Origin: Deltaproteobacteria bacterium
GTDB taxonomy: Bacteria; Myxococcota; JADLHZ01
Length of the DNA stretch: 64,000 nt
NCBI GenBank assembly: GCA_020848545.1
Contig: JADLHZ010000142.1
Span: 27,571 to 91,570, forward strand
Direction of reading: 5' to 3'
Made by a program: the position numbers and the translations under genes. A model generated the notes under the pieces. It searched no databases, was not told the origin of the DNA, and saw nothing but the letters and a program-made list of their open reading frames with translations. Shown here one piece after another: positions 51,304 through 60,757 of this stretch; position 1 is the stretch's first letter; every line of letters starts with the position of its first letter.

Positions 51304-53192
51304 TCCTGCTCGTCGATCACTACGATTCGTACACGCAGAACCTCGCGCACTTGATCGCGCGCGTCACCGGCGCGTTGCCGCACATCGAGCGCTGCGACGC
51401 GATCACCGCCGACGCCGTCGCGAAGATGCGACCCGAAGCGATCGTGCTCTCGCCAGGGCCGGGACGACCGGACGTCCCTCGGGACGTCGGCGCGTCGGCG
51501 GCCATCGTCGCGCAGCAAGCAACCACGCCAATGTTGGGCGTGTGCCTCGGGCACCAGATCATCGCGCACGTCTACGGCGCGCGAGTCGCACGCGCCGCGC
51601 ACCCTTTGCACGGGCGGACGTCGCCGATCGCGCACAGCGGCCGGCTCTTCGCCGACTTACCGCGCGACTTCCAGGCGATGCGCTACCACTCCCTCGCGGT
51701 GCAAGAGCCGATGCCGAGCGCGCTCATCGTGACAGCGCGCGCGGACGACAGCGAGGTCATGGCCATCGAGCACAGGGCGCGGCCGCACTTCGGCGTGCAG
51801 TTCCATCCGGAGTCGATCGCGAGCGAGCACGGCGCCGAGATCCTCGAGCGCTTCTTCCGTATCGCCAACGTGCAGCGGCGCTCGCTGAAGGCGAAGACGC
51901 CGCCGCCGCCACGCAAAGCGGAAGGCCAGGTGGCGTCGGCGCCGCTGCGGATCCCTTTTCGTTCGCCCGCCGACGTCTTCGCAGCGCTCTTCGCCGATGC
52001 GCCGCATGCGTTCCTGCTCGAGGACGCCGGCCCGGAGCCGCGCTACTCGTTCCTCGGCACGGGATCGCCCGCGCGGCCGAACGCGTTGGCGACGTTGATC
52101 ACGAATCCTGAGCGCGACGCCGCTTGCGCCGATCTTCCGTTCACCGGTGGGCTGGTCGGCGCCGTCGACTACGAGCGACGCGCGCCGGCGCTGCTCGAAG
52201 CGAACGAGGTCCTCGCCTGCGATCACCGGGCGCAGACGTTTCGCGTGTGCGTCACCGCGACATCGCGCGATCGGGCGAGCGTGCGGGCAAAAGAGCTCGC
52301 CTCGGCCTGGAGCGAAGCGGTCGAGCGTGCGCGACCGGAGCCTGCGGCGACCGGCGAGAGCCGCGGCGCCTTCCGCTGCGATCGCGCGGCGTACGAGGCC
52401 AAGGTAAGAGAGTGCATCTCGCTGATCGCCGCCGGCGAGGCCTACGAGCTGTGCCTGACGAACCGCTTCTCTGGCACCACGTCCTTCACGCCGTGGCAGC
52501 TCTACCGCCGCCTCGTCGCGCGGAGCCCGAGCCGCTACGCCGCGTTCCTCCGCGACGGAGCTCGCAGCATCGTTTCATCGTCGCCAGAGCGCCTCCTGCA
52601 TGTCGACGCGGAGACCCGCATCGCCGAGACGCGACCGATCAAGGGCACGCGACCGCGCGGCGAAAACCCCGCCGCGGATCGCGCGCTCGAAGAAGCGCTG
52701 CGCACGAGCGGGAAGGATCGCGCCGAGAACCTGATGATCGTCGACGTCGCGCGCCACGATCTCGGCGGCGTCAGCGTCGCCTCCGGCGTGAGCGTGCCGC
52801 GCTTGCTCGAGGTCGAAGCACATCCGACGCTGTTCCAGCTCGTCTCGACGGTGCGCGCCGAGCTCGACGGCGCCGCGCCGGATGCAATCCTCGCCGCGGT
52901 GTTTCCGCCGGCCTCGATGACCGGCGCGCCGAAGCTGCGTGCGATCGAGCACCTCGCCACATTGGAAGCAGCGCCGCGCGGCGTGTACTCCGGCGCCCTC
53001 GGCTACTTCGATCGCGGCGGCCAGATTGATCTCTCCGTCGTCATCCGCACGCTCGTCTGCGAAGGCGGCGCGTTTAGCTTCGGTGTGGGCGGCGCCGTGC
53101 TGCTCGACTCGGATCCCGCCGCCGAGTGGGACGAAACCCTCGTGAAGGCCCGGGCGATGCTCGGCGCGCTGCAACTCGCCAAGCTCGCTTGA
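51300..53192 (+). CDS. pabAB: Aminodeoxychorismate synthase, fused PabA-PabB
   Basis: 630 residues. Residues 1-190 are a class I glutamine amidotransferase (nucleophile Cys in GVCLGHQ near 81; FHPES near 176 with the catalytic His and Glu). After a Pro/Arg linker, residues about 220-630 are the chorismate-binding component I. PIKGTRPR, with Lys where TrpE has Ala, marks it as PabB rather than anthranilate synthase; FPPASMTGAPK and the C-terminal GVGGAV block complete the active site. Product: 4-amino-4-deoxychorismate for folate. No PabC lyase is adjacent. Confidence 0.85.
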   Translation: MILLVDHYDSYTQNLAHLIARVTGALPHIERCDAITADAVAKMRPEAIVLSPGPGRPDVPRDVGASAAIVAQQATTPMLGVCLGHQIIAHVYGARVARAAHPLHGRTSPIAHSGRLFADLPRDFQAMRYHSLAVQEPMPSALIVTARADDSEVMAIEHRARPHFGVQFHPESIASEHGAEILERFFRIANVQRRSLKAKTPPPPRKAEGQVASAPLRIPFRSPADVFAALFADAPHAFLLEDAGPEPRYSFLGTGSPARPNALATLITNPERDAACADLPFTGGLVGAVDYERRAPALLEANEVLACDHRAQTFRVCVTATSRDRASVRAKELASAWSEAVERARPEPAATGESRGAFRCDRAAYEAKVRECISLIAAGEAYELCLTNRFSGTTSFTPWQLYRRLVARSPSRYAAFLRDGARSIVSSSPERLLHVDAETRIAETRPIKGTRPRGENPAADRALEEALRTSGKDRAENLMIVDVARHDLGGVSVASGVSVPRLLEVEAHPTLFQLVSTVRAELDGAAPDAILAAVFPPASMTGAPKLRAIEHLATLEAAPRGVYSGALGYFDRGGQIDLSVVIRTLVCEGGAFSFGVGGAVLLDSDPAAEWDETLVKARAMLGALQLAKLA

Positions 53193-53279
53193 CGGTGACT
53201 GTCAGGGCCGCTTGACGACGCAACGGCGCAGGAACCGGACAAACGCCCGAAGCGATACCTAGTGTGGAGGAGATTCCAC

Positions 53280-53705
53280 ATGCCACCACCAATCACCGCT
53301 TCGAAACCGCAAGGCGTCACGTACATGCAGCGCGAGGCCGCCCTCGGGATCGCACCGTTGAAGCCGACGCTCGGCATCGGCCAGGTCCACGCAGATCGCA
53401 AAGCCGATCACGCGCAGTACATGAACGATCGCCGTGCGCTGATGTTGAAGTACATCCCGGCGACCTACAAGCTCGACAAAGCCGGCAAGCCGACGAGCGC
53501 CGAAGCCGTGGCGATCAAGAGACAGATCGACGCGCTCGACGCGAAGATGCTCACGTCGAAGACCACGACCTCGGAAGTGAAGTGCAATCGCCGCGAGGCA
53601 TGCAAGACGAAGATCGTCAGGACGACCGAAGGCCAGAAGCCCGAGGTCATCGGCTACACGACCGACGCGTTCACGACTGCCGGCAAGCCGCCCTGCAAGT
53701 TCTAA
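53280..53705 (+). CDS. Hypothetical protein
   Basis: 141 residues from ATG 53280, fixed by GGAGGAG at 53266-53272. Soluble, Lys/Thr-rich, no signal peptide. Two Cys lie in KCNRREACKTK and one near the end. No domain is recognised. It is convergent with the metallo-beta-lactamase-fold gene, one base apart. Confidence 0.55.
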   Translation: MPPPITASKPQGVTYMQREAALGIAPLKPTLGIGQVHADRKADHAQYMNDRRALMLKYIPATYKLDKAGKPTSAEAVAIKRQIDALDAKMLTSKTTTSEVKCNRREACKTKIVRTTEGQKPEVIGYTTDAFTTAGKPPCKF

Positions 53706-53706
53706 T

Positions 53707-55248
53707 CTACTCCGTCAGAGAGAACGGCACCCCAAGCTCCAAAGTCGTCGCACGTTCGCCGAGCCTGAGCTCTTCGAGCGCCGCCGCCAAGTCCGCCTGC
53801 GTGCCGCGATCGCTGTGTGACATGTCCATGAACGAGCCACCGCCGGCGGCGTACCCAAACACGTGGCGAGCATCGAGCGTCTGCGCGGCGACGGCGGCAG
53901 CGCTCGGGCCCTGCGTGTGCAGGATCCACTCGTTCCTCTGCGCGCGCGGCAGCCATACGGCGTAGAACTCTCCGTAGCCGTAGCCCGGCGGCGCCACGAG
54001 CGGCTCTTCGCAGCCGCTGATGCCGAGGAAGGCGAAGTCGACCGGACCGCGCTCGCGCACGCGTTCGAAGATCTCCTTCGTGTTGAAGCTGTCGGCGCTC
54101 AAGTACACCCGGCCGCGCGGTCCTTCGACGAGGTACGTGGCCTTCGTGAGATCGAGGCCCCAGTCCTCGCCGAGGAAGGGCACCGCAGTGACGCGCGTGT
54201 CGCCGATCATCAGCGAGCTCCAGTCGTCGAGCTCGCGCACGTCCGTGAAGCGCAAGAAGCCGAGCACTTCCTTCAGATCGACCTGATACGGCCGGGCAAC
54301 GCGCTCTTTCGGCACGACGATGGGCATGCTCGCATCGATTTGCACGAGCGTCGGCGGGTTCAAGTGGTCGTTGTCACCGTGCGTGATGAGCACCGCGTCC
54401 GGCTTCGGCAGCGCCCGCCAATCGAGCGGCTCGTCGAGGTGAACCTTCGGCGGAACATTGCGGCGGATGAACAACGGATCGACCATCAGGGTCGCCTCGC
54501 CCACCTTCACGAGCACCGCGGCGTGACCGAGCCAAGCGACGAAGGGTCCGTCACCAGCGAGCGCCGGGTCTTTCGTATCGCCGGCGGCGAGCATGCCGCA
54601 GTCGTCGAGCCACTCGAGGATCGTTCGCGCGCGCGCCCGCGCTGGCCCGGCGAAGCGCGCCTCGACCTCGGCGAACGAGGCGCTGCCGTCGAGCAGGGGC
54701 ATTAGCTGGCGCAGCACGCTCACCGCCGCGGGCGAGCCATAGAGGTCGAGCGCGTACGCTTCGCTGCCGGCTTCGAGCGAGGAGAAGCGCAGCCCGCGAA
54801 AAGTCTTCGTCGCGAGCGCTCCGCGCCGCGGCATGAACAAGAGCGGCGTGATCTCGTTCTCGTCGGCGATGGCCAGCGTCAGGTTGACGCCGTCGCGCAG
54901 CGCGATCTTCGCCTCGGCGTCTCGGGCGGTTGCGAGCGGCGCGCCGGTCGTCGTCCGCTGCGAGGGCGTGCGCGAGAAGTAGACGAGGTCCTGCGCTTCG
55001 AAGCGTTCGAGCCAAGCGCGATCATCGAGCTCGGCGAATGCGTCCATCGCCATCAGGCGGCGCAGATCCGATCGACCGATCGCCAGCTCATGCACGCCGC
55101 CGTGGCGCCTGACGATGATCCGCGCCTGCCACGGCTCGTCGATCGTCGCTTTGATGGTGAACCCGATCGCGCGGCGAAACCAAAAGCGCGTGTCCGGCTC
55201 GGCGATGAACGGCGCCGGCTTCGGCTGGAGCTTTTCGGCGAAGCTCAC
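53707..55248 (-). CDS. Metallo-beta-lactamase-fold protein with N-terminal winged-helix region
   Basis: 513 residues from a GTG at 55248. The C-terminal half (about 235-500) is an MBL-fold hydrolase of the UlaG-like kind, with LITHGDNDHLNPPTL near 300. The usual THxHxDH metal motif is THGDNDH here, so the second ligand is Asp instead of His. Residues about 165-225 (AAVSVLRQLMPLLDGSASFAEVEARF) resemble the small winged-helix modules that present substrates in PqqD/ThiF-like proteins. The substrate is unknown. It lies ten bases after the HEAT-repeat gene on the same strand. Confidence 0.6.
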   Translation of the reverse strand: MSFAEKLQPKPAPFIAEPDTRFWFRRAIGFTIKATIDEPWQARIIVRRHGGVHELAIGRSDLRRLMAMDAFAELDDRAWLERFEAQDLVYFSRTPSQRTTTGAPLATARDAEAKIALRDGVNLTLAIADENEITPLLFMPRRGALATKTFRGLRFSSLEAGSEAYALDLYGSPAAVSVLRQLMPLLDGSASFAEVEARFAGPARARARTILEWLDDCGMLAAGDTKDPALAGDGPFVAWLGHAAVLVKVGEATLMVDPLFIRRNVPPKVHLDEPLDWRALPKPDAVLITHGDNDHLNPPTLVQIDASMPIVVPKERVARPYQVDLKEVLGFLRFTDVRELDDWSSLMIGDTRVTAVPFLGEDWGLDLTKATYLVEGPRGRVYLSADSFNTKEIFERVRERGPVDFAFLGISGCEEPLVAPPGYGYGEFYAVWLPRAQRNEWILHTQGPSAAAVAAQTLDARHVFGYAAGGGSFMDMSHSDRGTQADLAAALEELRLGERATTLELGVPFSLTE

Positions 55249-55258
55249 CCTCAGTGCC

Positions 55259-56875
55259 TCAGTCGCTCACGAGCGCCAAGCGGTTCTTGGCGATCTTGCC
55301 GAGCTTGGTCTTGCCGGCCTTGGCGACGACCGCTTCGAGCAGCGCTGCGCCCACCGGCCGCCGCAGCTCGGAGAAGTGAAAGCCCAAGTAGAACTTCGAC
55401 TCGAGATCGATGCGCCGGTCTTTGAGCAGCGCCTGCTCGAGATCGTAGCCGCGCTCGGACAGCCGCTCGAAGAGGCGCAGCGCTGCGTCCTGCGCGCGCG
55501 CCGATGGATGGACGTCGCGCTTCGATCCGGAGAGCTCGAGCGTCGCCAGCACGTAGCGATCTTCATCGGTCGCGTGCTCGCTCTTCGCCAACAAGCGAAA
55601 CACGTTGAGCGCGCGCTCCTTGGTCTTGCCCTTCGACAGCGCCTCGGCGACGTCGCGCAGCGCTTCGGCGGTGGCTTCCGCGTCGGCGAGCCGCGCCAAC
55701 GCGAGCGCCGCTTCGAAGCCCTGATCGCCCGACTTGATGGCGTCCATCGCTTTGCCGAGCAGCGCCTTCGCCGTCTTCTTGTCGAGCTTCTGCGCGTGCG
55801 GCCGAATGAGCTTCTGCACGAGCCACGCCCGATCCGCGTCGTTGATCGACAGCATCGCCCGTGCGAGCAGCCCCATCGCCTCCTCGGCGCGTCCGGCGAT
55901 CGCCTGCGCGACGAGCTCGGCACGCGCGCGCTCAGCCGAGGTGAGCACCTCGACCGCCGCTTCGAGGGCCTTCAGCCCCGGCATCTTCGCCAGCTCGAGC
56001 ACGGCGATGCGCGCGCGCTCGGCGTCTTTATGCTGCGTCAGCTTGCGCAAGCGGGCGAGCAGCGCCTCGGGCACCGAGACGAGCGCGAGCGTCTCGAGCG
56101 CGGCGCGAGCGACGACGAGCGAATCCTTCTCGCCGAGCTCGAGCAGGGTCTCGACGATCGCCTGTTGCTTCTTCACCTTCTGCACGATGAAGCGGAGCGA
56201 GAGCAGCGCTTCTTGGCGGACGCCGTCAGGCAGCTTCTTGTCTTCGGCGTGGGCGATGAGCAACGCCTCGGCGCGTTCGTCTTCCAAGAAGCCCGCGAGC
56301 TTCAACGCTGCGAGCAACGCGCCGGCGTTCGTCCGCACGTCTTTTCGCGCGGCGAACTTGTCGAGCGCGGCGAGGTAGCGGCCCTTGTCGTCGCGCTCGG
56401 CGTTCTTGATGCTCGCCCGGGCGTTCAGAGCGATCGCCTTGGCCGCGTCTGCGGACGGCGCTTCGAGCAGGTTGTCGAGGAGCGTCGTGAACGCCTCTTT
56501 GCTGCCGAGCCCCGCAAGCACCGCTTCGAGCGCGCGGCGACCGTCTGCCCCTGCTCCGCTGAGCCGCTTCTTCACGTCGGAGACGATCGCCTCGCCGTAC
56601 GCCCGCAGCGCAACGACCGCTGCGTCGCGGACGACGGCGGCTTCGCTCTGCGTCGCGTCGAGCAGCTTCTGCACCGCCGCCTTCGGCGCGATCTTGCCGA
56701 GCGCTTCTATCACCGGCACGCGCACCGACACGTCGGCGCGATCCAAAGTGGCGAGCAACGCGCTGACGACGCCGTGGTCTTTGGCCTGCAGCTCACCGAG
56801 CACGATGGCGGCGGCCACCCGGCGTTCGGCGGACGGATGTTCCAAGAGAGCGGCGATGCGCAGGAGTGCGTCCAT
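55259..56875 (-). CDS. HEAT-repeat protein
   Basis: 538 residues from ATG 56875, almost entirely Ala/Leu-rich helix pairs. The first 250 residues show regular HEAT/PBS-lyase-like repeats such as AAVVRDAAVVALRAYGEA. It has no signal peptide or membrane segment. Proteins of this form are scaffolds. It probably works with the metallo-hydrolase translated ten bases downstream. The ORF upstream of this Met is not credible. Confidence 0.7.
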   Translation of the reverse strand: MDALLRIAALLEHPSAERRVAAAIVLGELQAKDHGVVSALLATLDRADVSVRVPVIEALGKIAPKAAVQKLLDATQSEAAVVRDAAVVALRAYGEAIVSDVKKRLSGAGADGRRALEAVLAGLGSKEAFTTLLDNLLEAPSADAAKAIALNARASIKNAERDDKGRYLAALDKFAARKDVRTNAGALLAALKLAGFLEDERAEALLIAHAEDKKLPDGVRQEALLSLRFIVQKVKKQQAIVETLLELGEKDSLVVARAALETLALVSVPEALLARLRKLTQHKDAERARIAVLELAKMPGLKALEAAVEVLTSAERARAELVAQAIAGRAEEAMGLLARAMLSINDADRAWLVQKLIRPHAQKLDKKTAKALLGKAMDAIKSGDQGFEAALALARLADAEATAEALRDVAEALSKGKTKERALNVFRLLAKSEHATDEDRYVLATLELSGSKRDVHPSARAQDAALRLFERLSERGYDLEQALLKDRRIDLESKFYLGFHFSELRRPVGAALLEAVVAKAGKTKLGKIAKNRLALVSD

Positions 56876-56928
56876 GGCGCTCCGTCTAGGCATCCCGACG
56901 CAGCGAAACAACACCCCACGCCGAAATT

Positions 56929-56957
56929 TTGCCCGAATGGAGTGTTTATCCTACATT
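56929..56957 (+). promoter_or_regulatory. Weak candidate promoter
   Basis: TTGCCC (56929-56934), 17 bp, TACATT (56952-56957), directly before GGAGG and the start of the 69-residue gene. Both hexamers deviate from consensus. Confidence 0.3.
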
Positions 56958-56977
56958 GGCACCATTCGGAGGCTCAC

Positions 56978-57187
56978 ATGACGAAACAGCTCAAATTGGG
57001 AATGCTCCTCGCCACGCTCGCGCTCGGCACGGCCATCGGAGCGAGCTCGTTCGCCACCGCGCCGCCCCGGGCGCCAACCCCGGCGATCGACGCCGCCGAG
57101 CTCGAAGCGAACATCGAGGCCGAGATCATCGCGAGCTTGGAAGCGAACGTGGCGAAGAAGCTGCAAACGCTCAAGGAAAAGCGCTAG
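56978..57187 (+). CDS. Small exported helical peptide
   Basis: 69 residues from ATG 56978, with GGAGG at 56968-56972 fixing the start. An N-terminal signal sequence (MLLATLALGTAIGASS) ends near the Ala/Pro-rich stretch. The rest is an amphipathic helix rich in Glu and Ala (AAELEANIEAEIIASLEANVAKK). No family is recognised. It is hidden inside a long spurious frame and overlaps the end of the convergent diguanylate cyclase gene by 17 bases. Confidence 0.55.
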   Translation: MTKQLKLGMLLATLALGTAIGASSFATAPPRAPTPAIDAAELEANIEAEIIASLEANVAKKLQTLKEKR

Positions 57188-58085
57188 CGATCTCCACGCG
57201 GTTACGGCCGTTGCGCTTCGCGGCATAGAGCGCGTGATCGGCGTACTGGATGAAGTCGAGCGGCGTTTGGTGGCCTTGTTGCATCTCGCCGACGCCGAGG
57301 CTCACCGTCACGTCGATCTTCATCGTGTCGAAGTTGAACTCCGCCGTCTGAATCAGCTCGCGCACTTTTTCGGCGAAGGTCGCCGCCTGCTCCGCGCCTG
57401 ACTCAGGCATCACCACCGTGAACTCCTCGCCGCCGTAGCGCGCGAACAGCTCCTCGCGCCGGATCTTCTCGTTGACGAGCGACGCCAGGCGCTTCAGCAC
57501 GTAGTCGCCGGCGATGTGGCCGTGGGTGTCGTTGATCTTCTTGAAGTGATCGACGTCGAACATGATGAGGGACATCGGCCGCTTGTAGCGCGCGCAGCGG
57601 GCCATCTCGCGCTCCAAGAACTCGAGCAGGTAGCGCTTGTTGTGGATCTCCGTGAGGCCGTCGATGATCGTCATCCGATAGATCTCTTCGAAGTAGAGCC
57701 CCTCGATGTCGGTGCCGGAGATGAATTTGAAGATCGAGCCGCCGATCTTCACGAGGTCGCCCGAGTTCAGCAGGTGCTCCTTCTTCACCCGCCGATCGTT
57801 GACGAAGGTGCCGTTCGTCGAGCCCTTGTCGACGATCGCGTAGTGGTCCTTCTTGTTCAGCACCTCGGCGTGAAAGCGCGAGACGTTGTCGTGATCGAGC
57901 ATGACGTCGTTCGTGTCGCCGCGGCCGAGGGTCAGGACGTCGCCCTCCAGCGGCAGCCGGCGCGGCGCGCCCTTGCCGTAGATCTGCACGAGCGAGGCGG
58001 TGCGCGGCGCCACGTTCGGGATCGCGAGCGCGTCGGTGTCGACCCGCGTCTCGTCGTCGATCACTTGCTTGTCTTTCGCTGCCAC
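57171..58085 (-). CDS. FHA-domain diguanylate cyclase
   Basis: 304 residues from GTG 58085, which shares one base with the previous gene's stop. An FHA domain (about 30-115: LGRGDTNDV, SRFHAEV, STNGTFV) binds phosphothreonine peptides. A GGDEF domain follows with the active motif GGEEF near 216 and the substrate-binding region FDVDHFKKIND. The inhibitory I-site is RxxE instead of RxxD, so product inhibition may be weaker. It makes cyclic di-GMP, probably in response to Ser/Thr kinase signalling. It is co-transcribed with a PP2C phosphatase. Confidence 0.8.
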   Translation of the reverse strand: MAAKDKQVIDDETRVDTDALAIPNVAPRTASLVQIYGKGAPRRLPLEGDVLTLGRGDTNDVMLDHDNVSRFHAEVLNKKDHYAIVDKGSTNGTFVNDRRVKKEHLLNSGDLVKIGGSIFKFISGTDIEGLYFEEIYRMTIIDGLTEIHNKRYLLEFLEREMARCARYKRPMSLIMFDVDHFKKINDTHGHIAGDYVLKRLASLVNEKIRREELFARYGGEEFTVVMPESGAEQAATFAEKVRELIQTAEFNFDTMKIDVTVSLGVGEMQQGHQTPLDFIQYADHALYAAKRNGRNRVEIASAFP

Positions 58086-59416
58086 TAGTCGACCTTCGTG
58101 TCCTCGTCGTCGTCGTCGAAGTCGACGGTGGTCTCTGCTTCCGTGTCGAAGGGCACGGACACGGCGCCGGTCTTCTCGTCGAGCTCTTCGCGCGCCTGCG
58201 CCAAGTGCTCGTTCGTCTGGCGCAAGCGCCGCGACATCGCCTGGGTGAACGCCCACAGCATCTTCGTGCCGATCGACGGCTCCTTGCGAATGAGATCGTA
58301 AAACGTCGGCCGATCCATCACGAGCAAGTTGCACGGCGTCTTGCACGCGACCGTCGCCGAGCGCGCGCCGTTGTCGATGAGCGCCATCTCGCCGAAGTGC
58401 GAGCCGGCCGGTAGCGTGGCGATCGTCTTGCCGTTCTTCGCAACGGTGAGCTCGCCCGAGAGGTTTACGTAGAGCCGCTCGTCGCGATCTCCTTCTTTGA
58501 TGAGGATGTCGTTGGCGTTGGCGCCTTGGGTCTGCATCACGCTCACGCACTTGACGAGCTCCTGGTAGCTCATGTGGGCGAAGAGCGGCACGCGCTTCAA
58601 GACGGCGATGCGCGCGGCGGCGGTCTGCGTGGCGTCGGTCTGCTCGGCGTCGGCGACGTCCTCGGCGTCGACCAAGATCGCCGTGATGTTGTCGTGGCCG
58701 CCGCGATCGCGCGCCTTGTCGACGAGCGCATCGACGCAGACGTCGACCGGAAAGCCGATGAGACTACGCAGGAGCTCGGTCGAGTCCTTGAAGTAGTTGT
58801 GCAGCCCGTCGGTGCACAGCATGAAGCGATCCTTCGCGTCGACGTCGAAGAGCATCAGATCGACCTGGATCGTCTCGACCGGCCCGAGCGCGCGCGTCAG
58901 CACGTTGCCGCGCTTCGACTTGGCCGCCTCTTCCTTGGTCATCACGCCGCGGCGCATCTGCTCGGCGACGAAGGTGTGATCCTCGGAGAGCTGATACAGC
59001 GCCTTCTTGCGCACCACGTACACGCGCGAGTCGCCGACGTGGGCCAAGATGCCCTTCTTGCCAGCGAGCAGGACGAGCGAGCAGGTCGTCCCCATGCCCG
59101 CGTGATCGGCGTTCGACTGCGCGTCCTCGTAGATCAAGCGGCCCGCCGTCATCACCGCCTCTTCGACCGCGTGCATCAGCTCGCCGGCGTCCTCGGCCGA
59201 CTCGTTCTGCACGAAGCGCTCGCGCAAGGCGTCGACCTTCGCGATCTCCTTGGCGATGGTGCTCGCCGCCATGCCGCTCGCCACCTCGCCCGCGGCGTGA
59301 CCACCCATGCCGTCGCAAACGATGAACAGGCCGCGATCGGGATCGGCGTGATAGCTGTCCTCGTTGTTCTTGCGGACGCAGCCCATGTCGGTGCGGCCTG
59401 ATGCAACGTATCGCAC
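58085..59416 (-). CDS. PP2C-family Ser/Thr phosphatase fused to a cyclic-nucleotide-binding domain
   Basis: 443 residues. Residues 1-260 are a PPM/PP2C phosphatase with the metal motifs NEDSYHAD and VCDGMGGHAAGE, CTDGLHNYF, and GGHDNITAI. Residues about 285-400 form a CAP-like cyclic-nucleotide-binding domain (HFGEMALIDNGARSATV, with the conserved Arg). A helical, acidic tail follows. It dephosphorylates Ser/Thr proteins in the cytoplasm and is likely controlled by cAMP, cGMP or a similar ligand. It overlaps the FHA-GGDEF gene, so both probably regulate the same pathway. Confidence 0.85.
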   Translation of the reverse strand: MRYVASGRTDMGCVRKNNEDSYHADPDRGLFIVCDGMGGHAAGEVASGMAASTIAKEIAKVDALRERFVQNESAEDAGELMHAVEEAVMTAGRLIYEDAQSNADHAGMGTTCSLVLLAGKKGILAHVGDSRVYVVRKKALYQLSEDHTFVAEQMRRGVMTKEEAAKSKRGNVLTRALGPVETIQVDLMLFDVDAKDRFMLCTDGLHNYFKDSTELLRSLIGFPVDVCVDALVDKARDRGGHDNITAILVDAEDVADAEQTDATQTAAARIAVLKRVPLFAHMSYQELVKCVSVMQTQGANANDILIKEGDRDERLYVNLSGELTVAKNGKTIATLPAGSHFGEMALIDNGARSATVACKTPCNLLVMDRPTFYDLIRKEPSIGTKMLWAFTQAMSRRLRQTNEHLAQAREELDEKTGAVSVPFDTEAETTVDFDDDDEDTKVD

Positions 59417-59425
59417 GTGTTGAAT

Positions 59426-60058
59426 CTACCTACCTTTCGCTGCTGTTTCGAGGATCTCCGGACCAACGACGCCGCCGGAGATCACGAGCTTCAAGCCGTC
59501 CTCGACCGAGACGTCGAGCGCGCGCATTTTTTCCTTCGGCACGATGAGCAAGTAACCGGAGGTCGGATTCGGCGTCGTCGGCACGAAGACGTAGCGCGCT
59601 TCGCCCACGCCGGGGGCCCGCGCGCGCACGGTCGCGAAGCCGATCGCGTATTGGCCGGGAGAGGGGAACTCGATGAGCACCACGTCGCGAAATTGATCCT
59701 GCGATTGCGGCCCGAACGCCTCGGCCACCTGCTTGACGCCACCGTAGAGCCCCTTCACCACCGGGATGCGCGAGATGAACCTCTCCCACGCGCGCAGCAC
59801 ACGGCGCCCGACGACGTTTCCGGCGATGAGGCCGATCAAATAGACGAGCAGCAAGGTGGCGATGAACCCGACGCCGGGCATCGGCTGGCCGACGATCGCT
59901 TCGATCGCCGGTTGCAGGAGCCGATCGACGCCGTTGAAGATCGCGGTGATGACCCAGATCGTGATGCCGATCGGAATGAGCGCAAAGAGGCCGGTGACGA
60001 AGGTTCGGCGGATGTGACTCGAGAGAGTGCGCGGAGTCGGCGCCGGAGCTTCGCTCAT
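59426..60058 (-). CDS. DUF502 family membrane protein
   Basis: 210 residues. Two membrane helices (about 20-45 and 65-90) are followed by the conserved IPVVKGLYGGVKQV and a soluble C-terminal domain containing VFVPTTPNPTSGYLLIVP, the DUF502 signature. The function of DUF502 is unknown. It is ten bases upstream of the PP2C gene on the same strand, so it heads this signalling operon. Confidence 0.8.
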   Translation of the reverse strand: MSEAPAPTPRTLSSHIRRTFVTGLFALIPIGITIWVITAIFNGVDRLLQPAIEAIVGQPMPGVGFIATLLLVYLIGLIAGNVVGRRVLRAWERFISRIPVVKGLYGGVKQVAEAFGPQSQDQFRDVVLIEFPSPGQYAIGFATVRARAPGVGEARYVFVPTTPNPTSGYLLIVPKEKMRALDVSVEDGLKLVISGGVVGPEILETAAKGR

Positions 60059-60134
60059 GCTGCGCTAAGAATCGCCGGGCGGAGCGGCGTTGTCGAGAAA
60101 GCCGCCTGTCTGGGCGACCGAGTCGCCTTCACCG

Positions 60135-60725
60135 TTACGCGGACGGCGGCGTGGCGCTGCGCAAGATCTCGACTTTCTGCAGGACGACGTCCTCGACCGG
60201 GCGGTTCTGCCCCTTGCACCGCACGCGCGCGATCTTGCCGACGAGGTCCAAGCCGGCGACCACCTTGCCGAAGACCGAGTGGCGGTTATCCAGGTGCGGC
60301 GTGCTGTCTTCGGTGATGAACCACTGCGAGCCGTTCGTGCCGGGGCCGGCGTTCGCCATCGACAAGATGCCCGCGCCCTTGTGCCGTAAGTCCTTATGGA
60401 ACTCGTCTTCGAAGCGGTAGCCCGGGCCGCCGCGGCCCCACTCGTCGGCGAGATCGGTGTAGCGCGAGTTCGGATCGCCGCACTGGATCATGAAGTCTGG
60501 GATCACGCGGTGAAAGCGCACGCCGTCGTAGAGCGGCTGGTTCGAGCTGTCGCCGGTCTTCGGGTCCTTCCAGGCGATCTTGCCCGTGGCGAGGCCGACG
60601 AAGTTCTTCACCGTGTTCGGGGCGCGCTCTTCTTCGAGCTGGACGACGATCGTGCCGAGGCTCGTCACGAGCTTCGCGTACAGTTGACCTTGGCCGGGGA
60701 CGTCGATCGGGGGAAAGTCAGGCAT
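60135..60725 (-). CDS. Cyclophilin-type peptidyl-prolyl isomerase
   Basis: 196 residues, a single cyclophilin domain without signal peptide, so cytoplasmic. Catalytic and substrate-pocket residues are in [19 protein letters not shown] (the Arg and Phe of the active site) and [23 protein letters not shown] (Gln, Phe, Trp, His). It is longer than the minimal domain by an N-terminal stretch of about 15 residues and an insertion near WKDPKTG. Assists protein folding by cis-trans prolyl isomerisation. Confidence 0.85.
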   Translation of the reverse strand: MPDFPPIDVPGQGQLYAKLVTSLGTIVVQLEEERAPNTVKNFVGLATGKIAWKDPKTGDSSNQPLYDGVRFHRVIPDFMIQCGDPNSRYTDLADEWGRGGPGYRFEDEFHKDLRHKGAGILSMANAGPGTNGSQWFITEDSTPHLDNRHSVFGKVVAGLDLVGKIARVRCKGQNRPVEDVVLQKVEILRSATPPSA

Positions 60726-60757
60726 GTAGGGCTCCTTCTAGTGCGGCTTTCGATGCA

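Noticed and set aside
51300..53192. Anthranilate synthase (TrpE-TrpG fusion)
   Set aside because: The PIKGT motif has Lys, the aminodeoxychorismate synthase residue; TrpE has Ala there.
55115..56977. Long plus-strand frame antisense to the HEAT-repeat gene
   Set aside because: Composition is that of an antisense shadow; only its last 69 codons, with their own ribosome-binding site, were kept.
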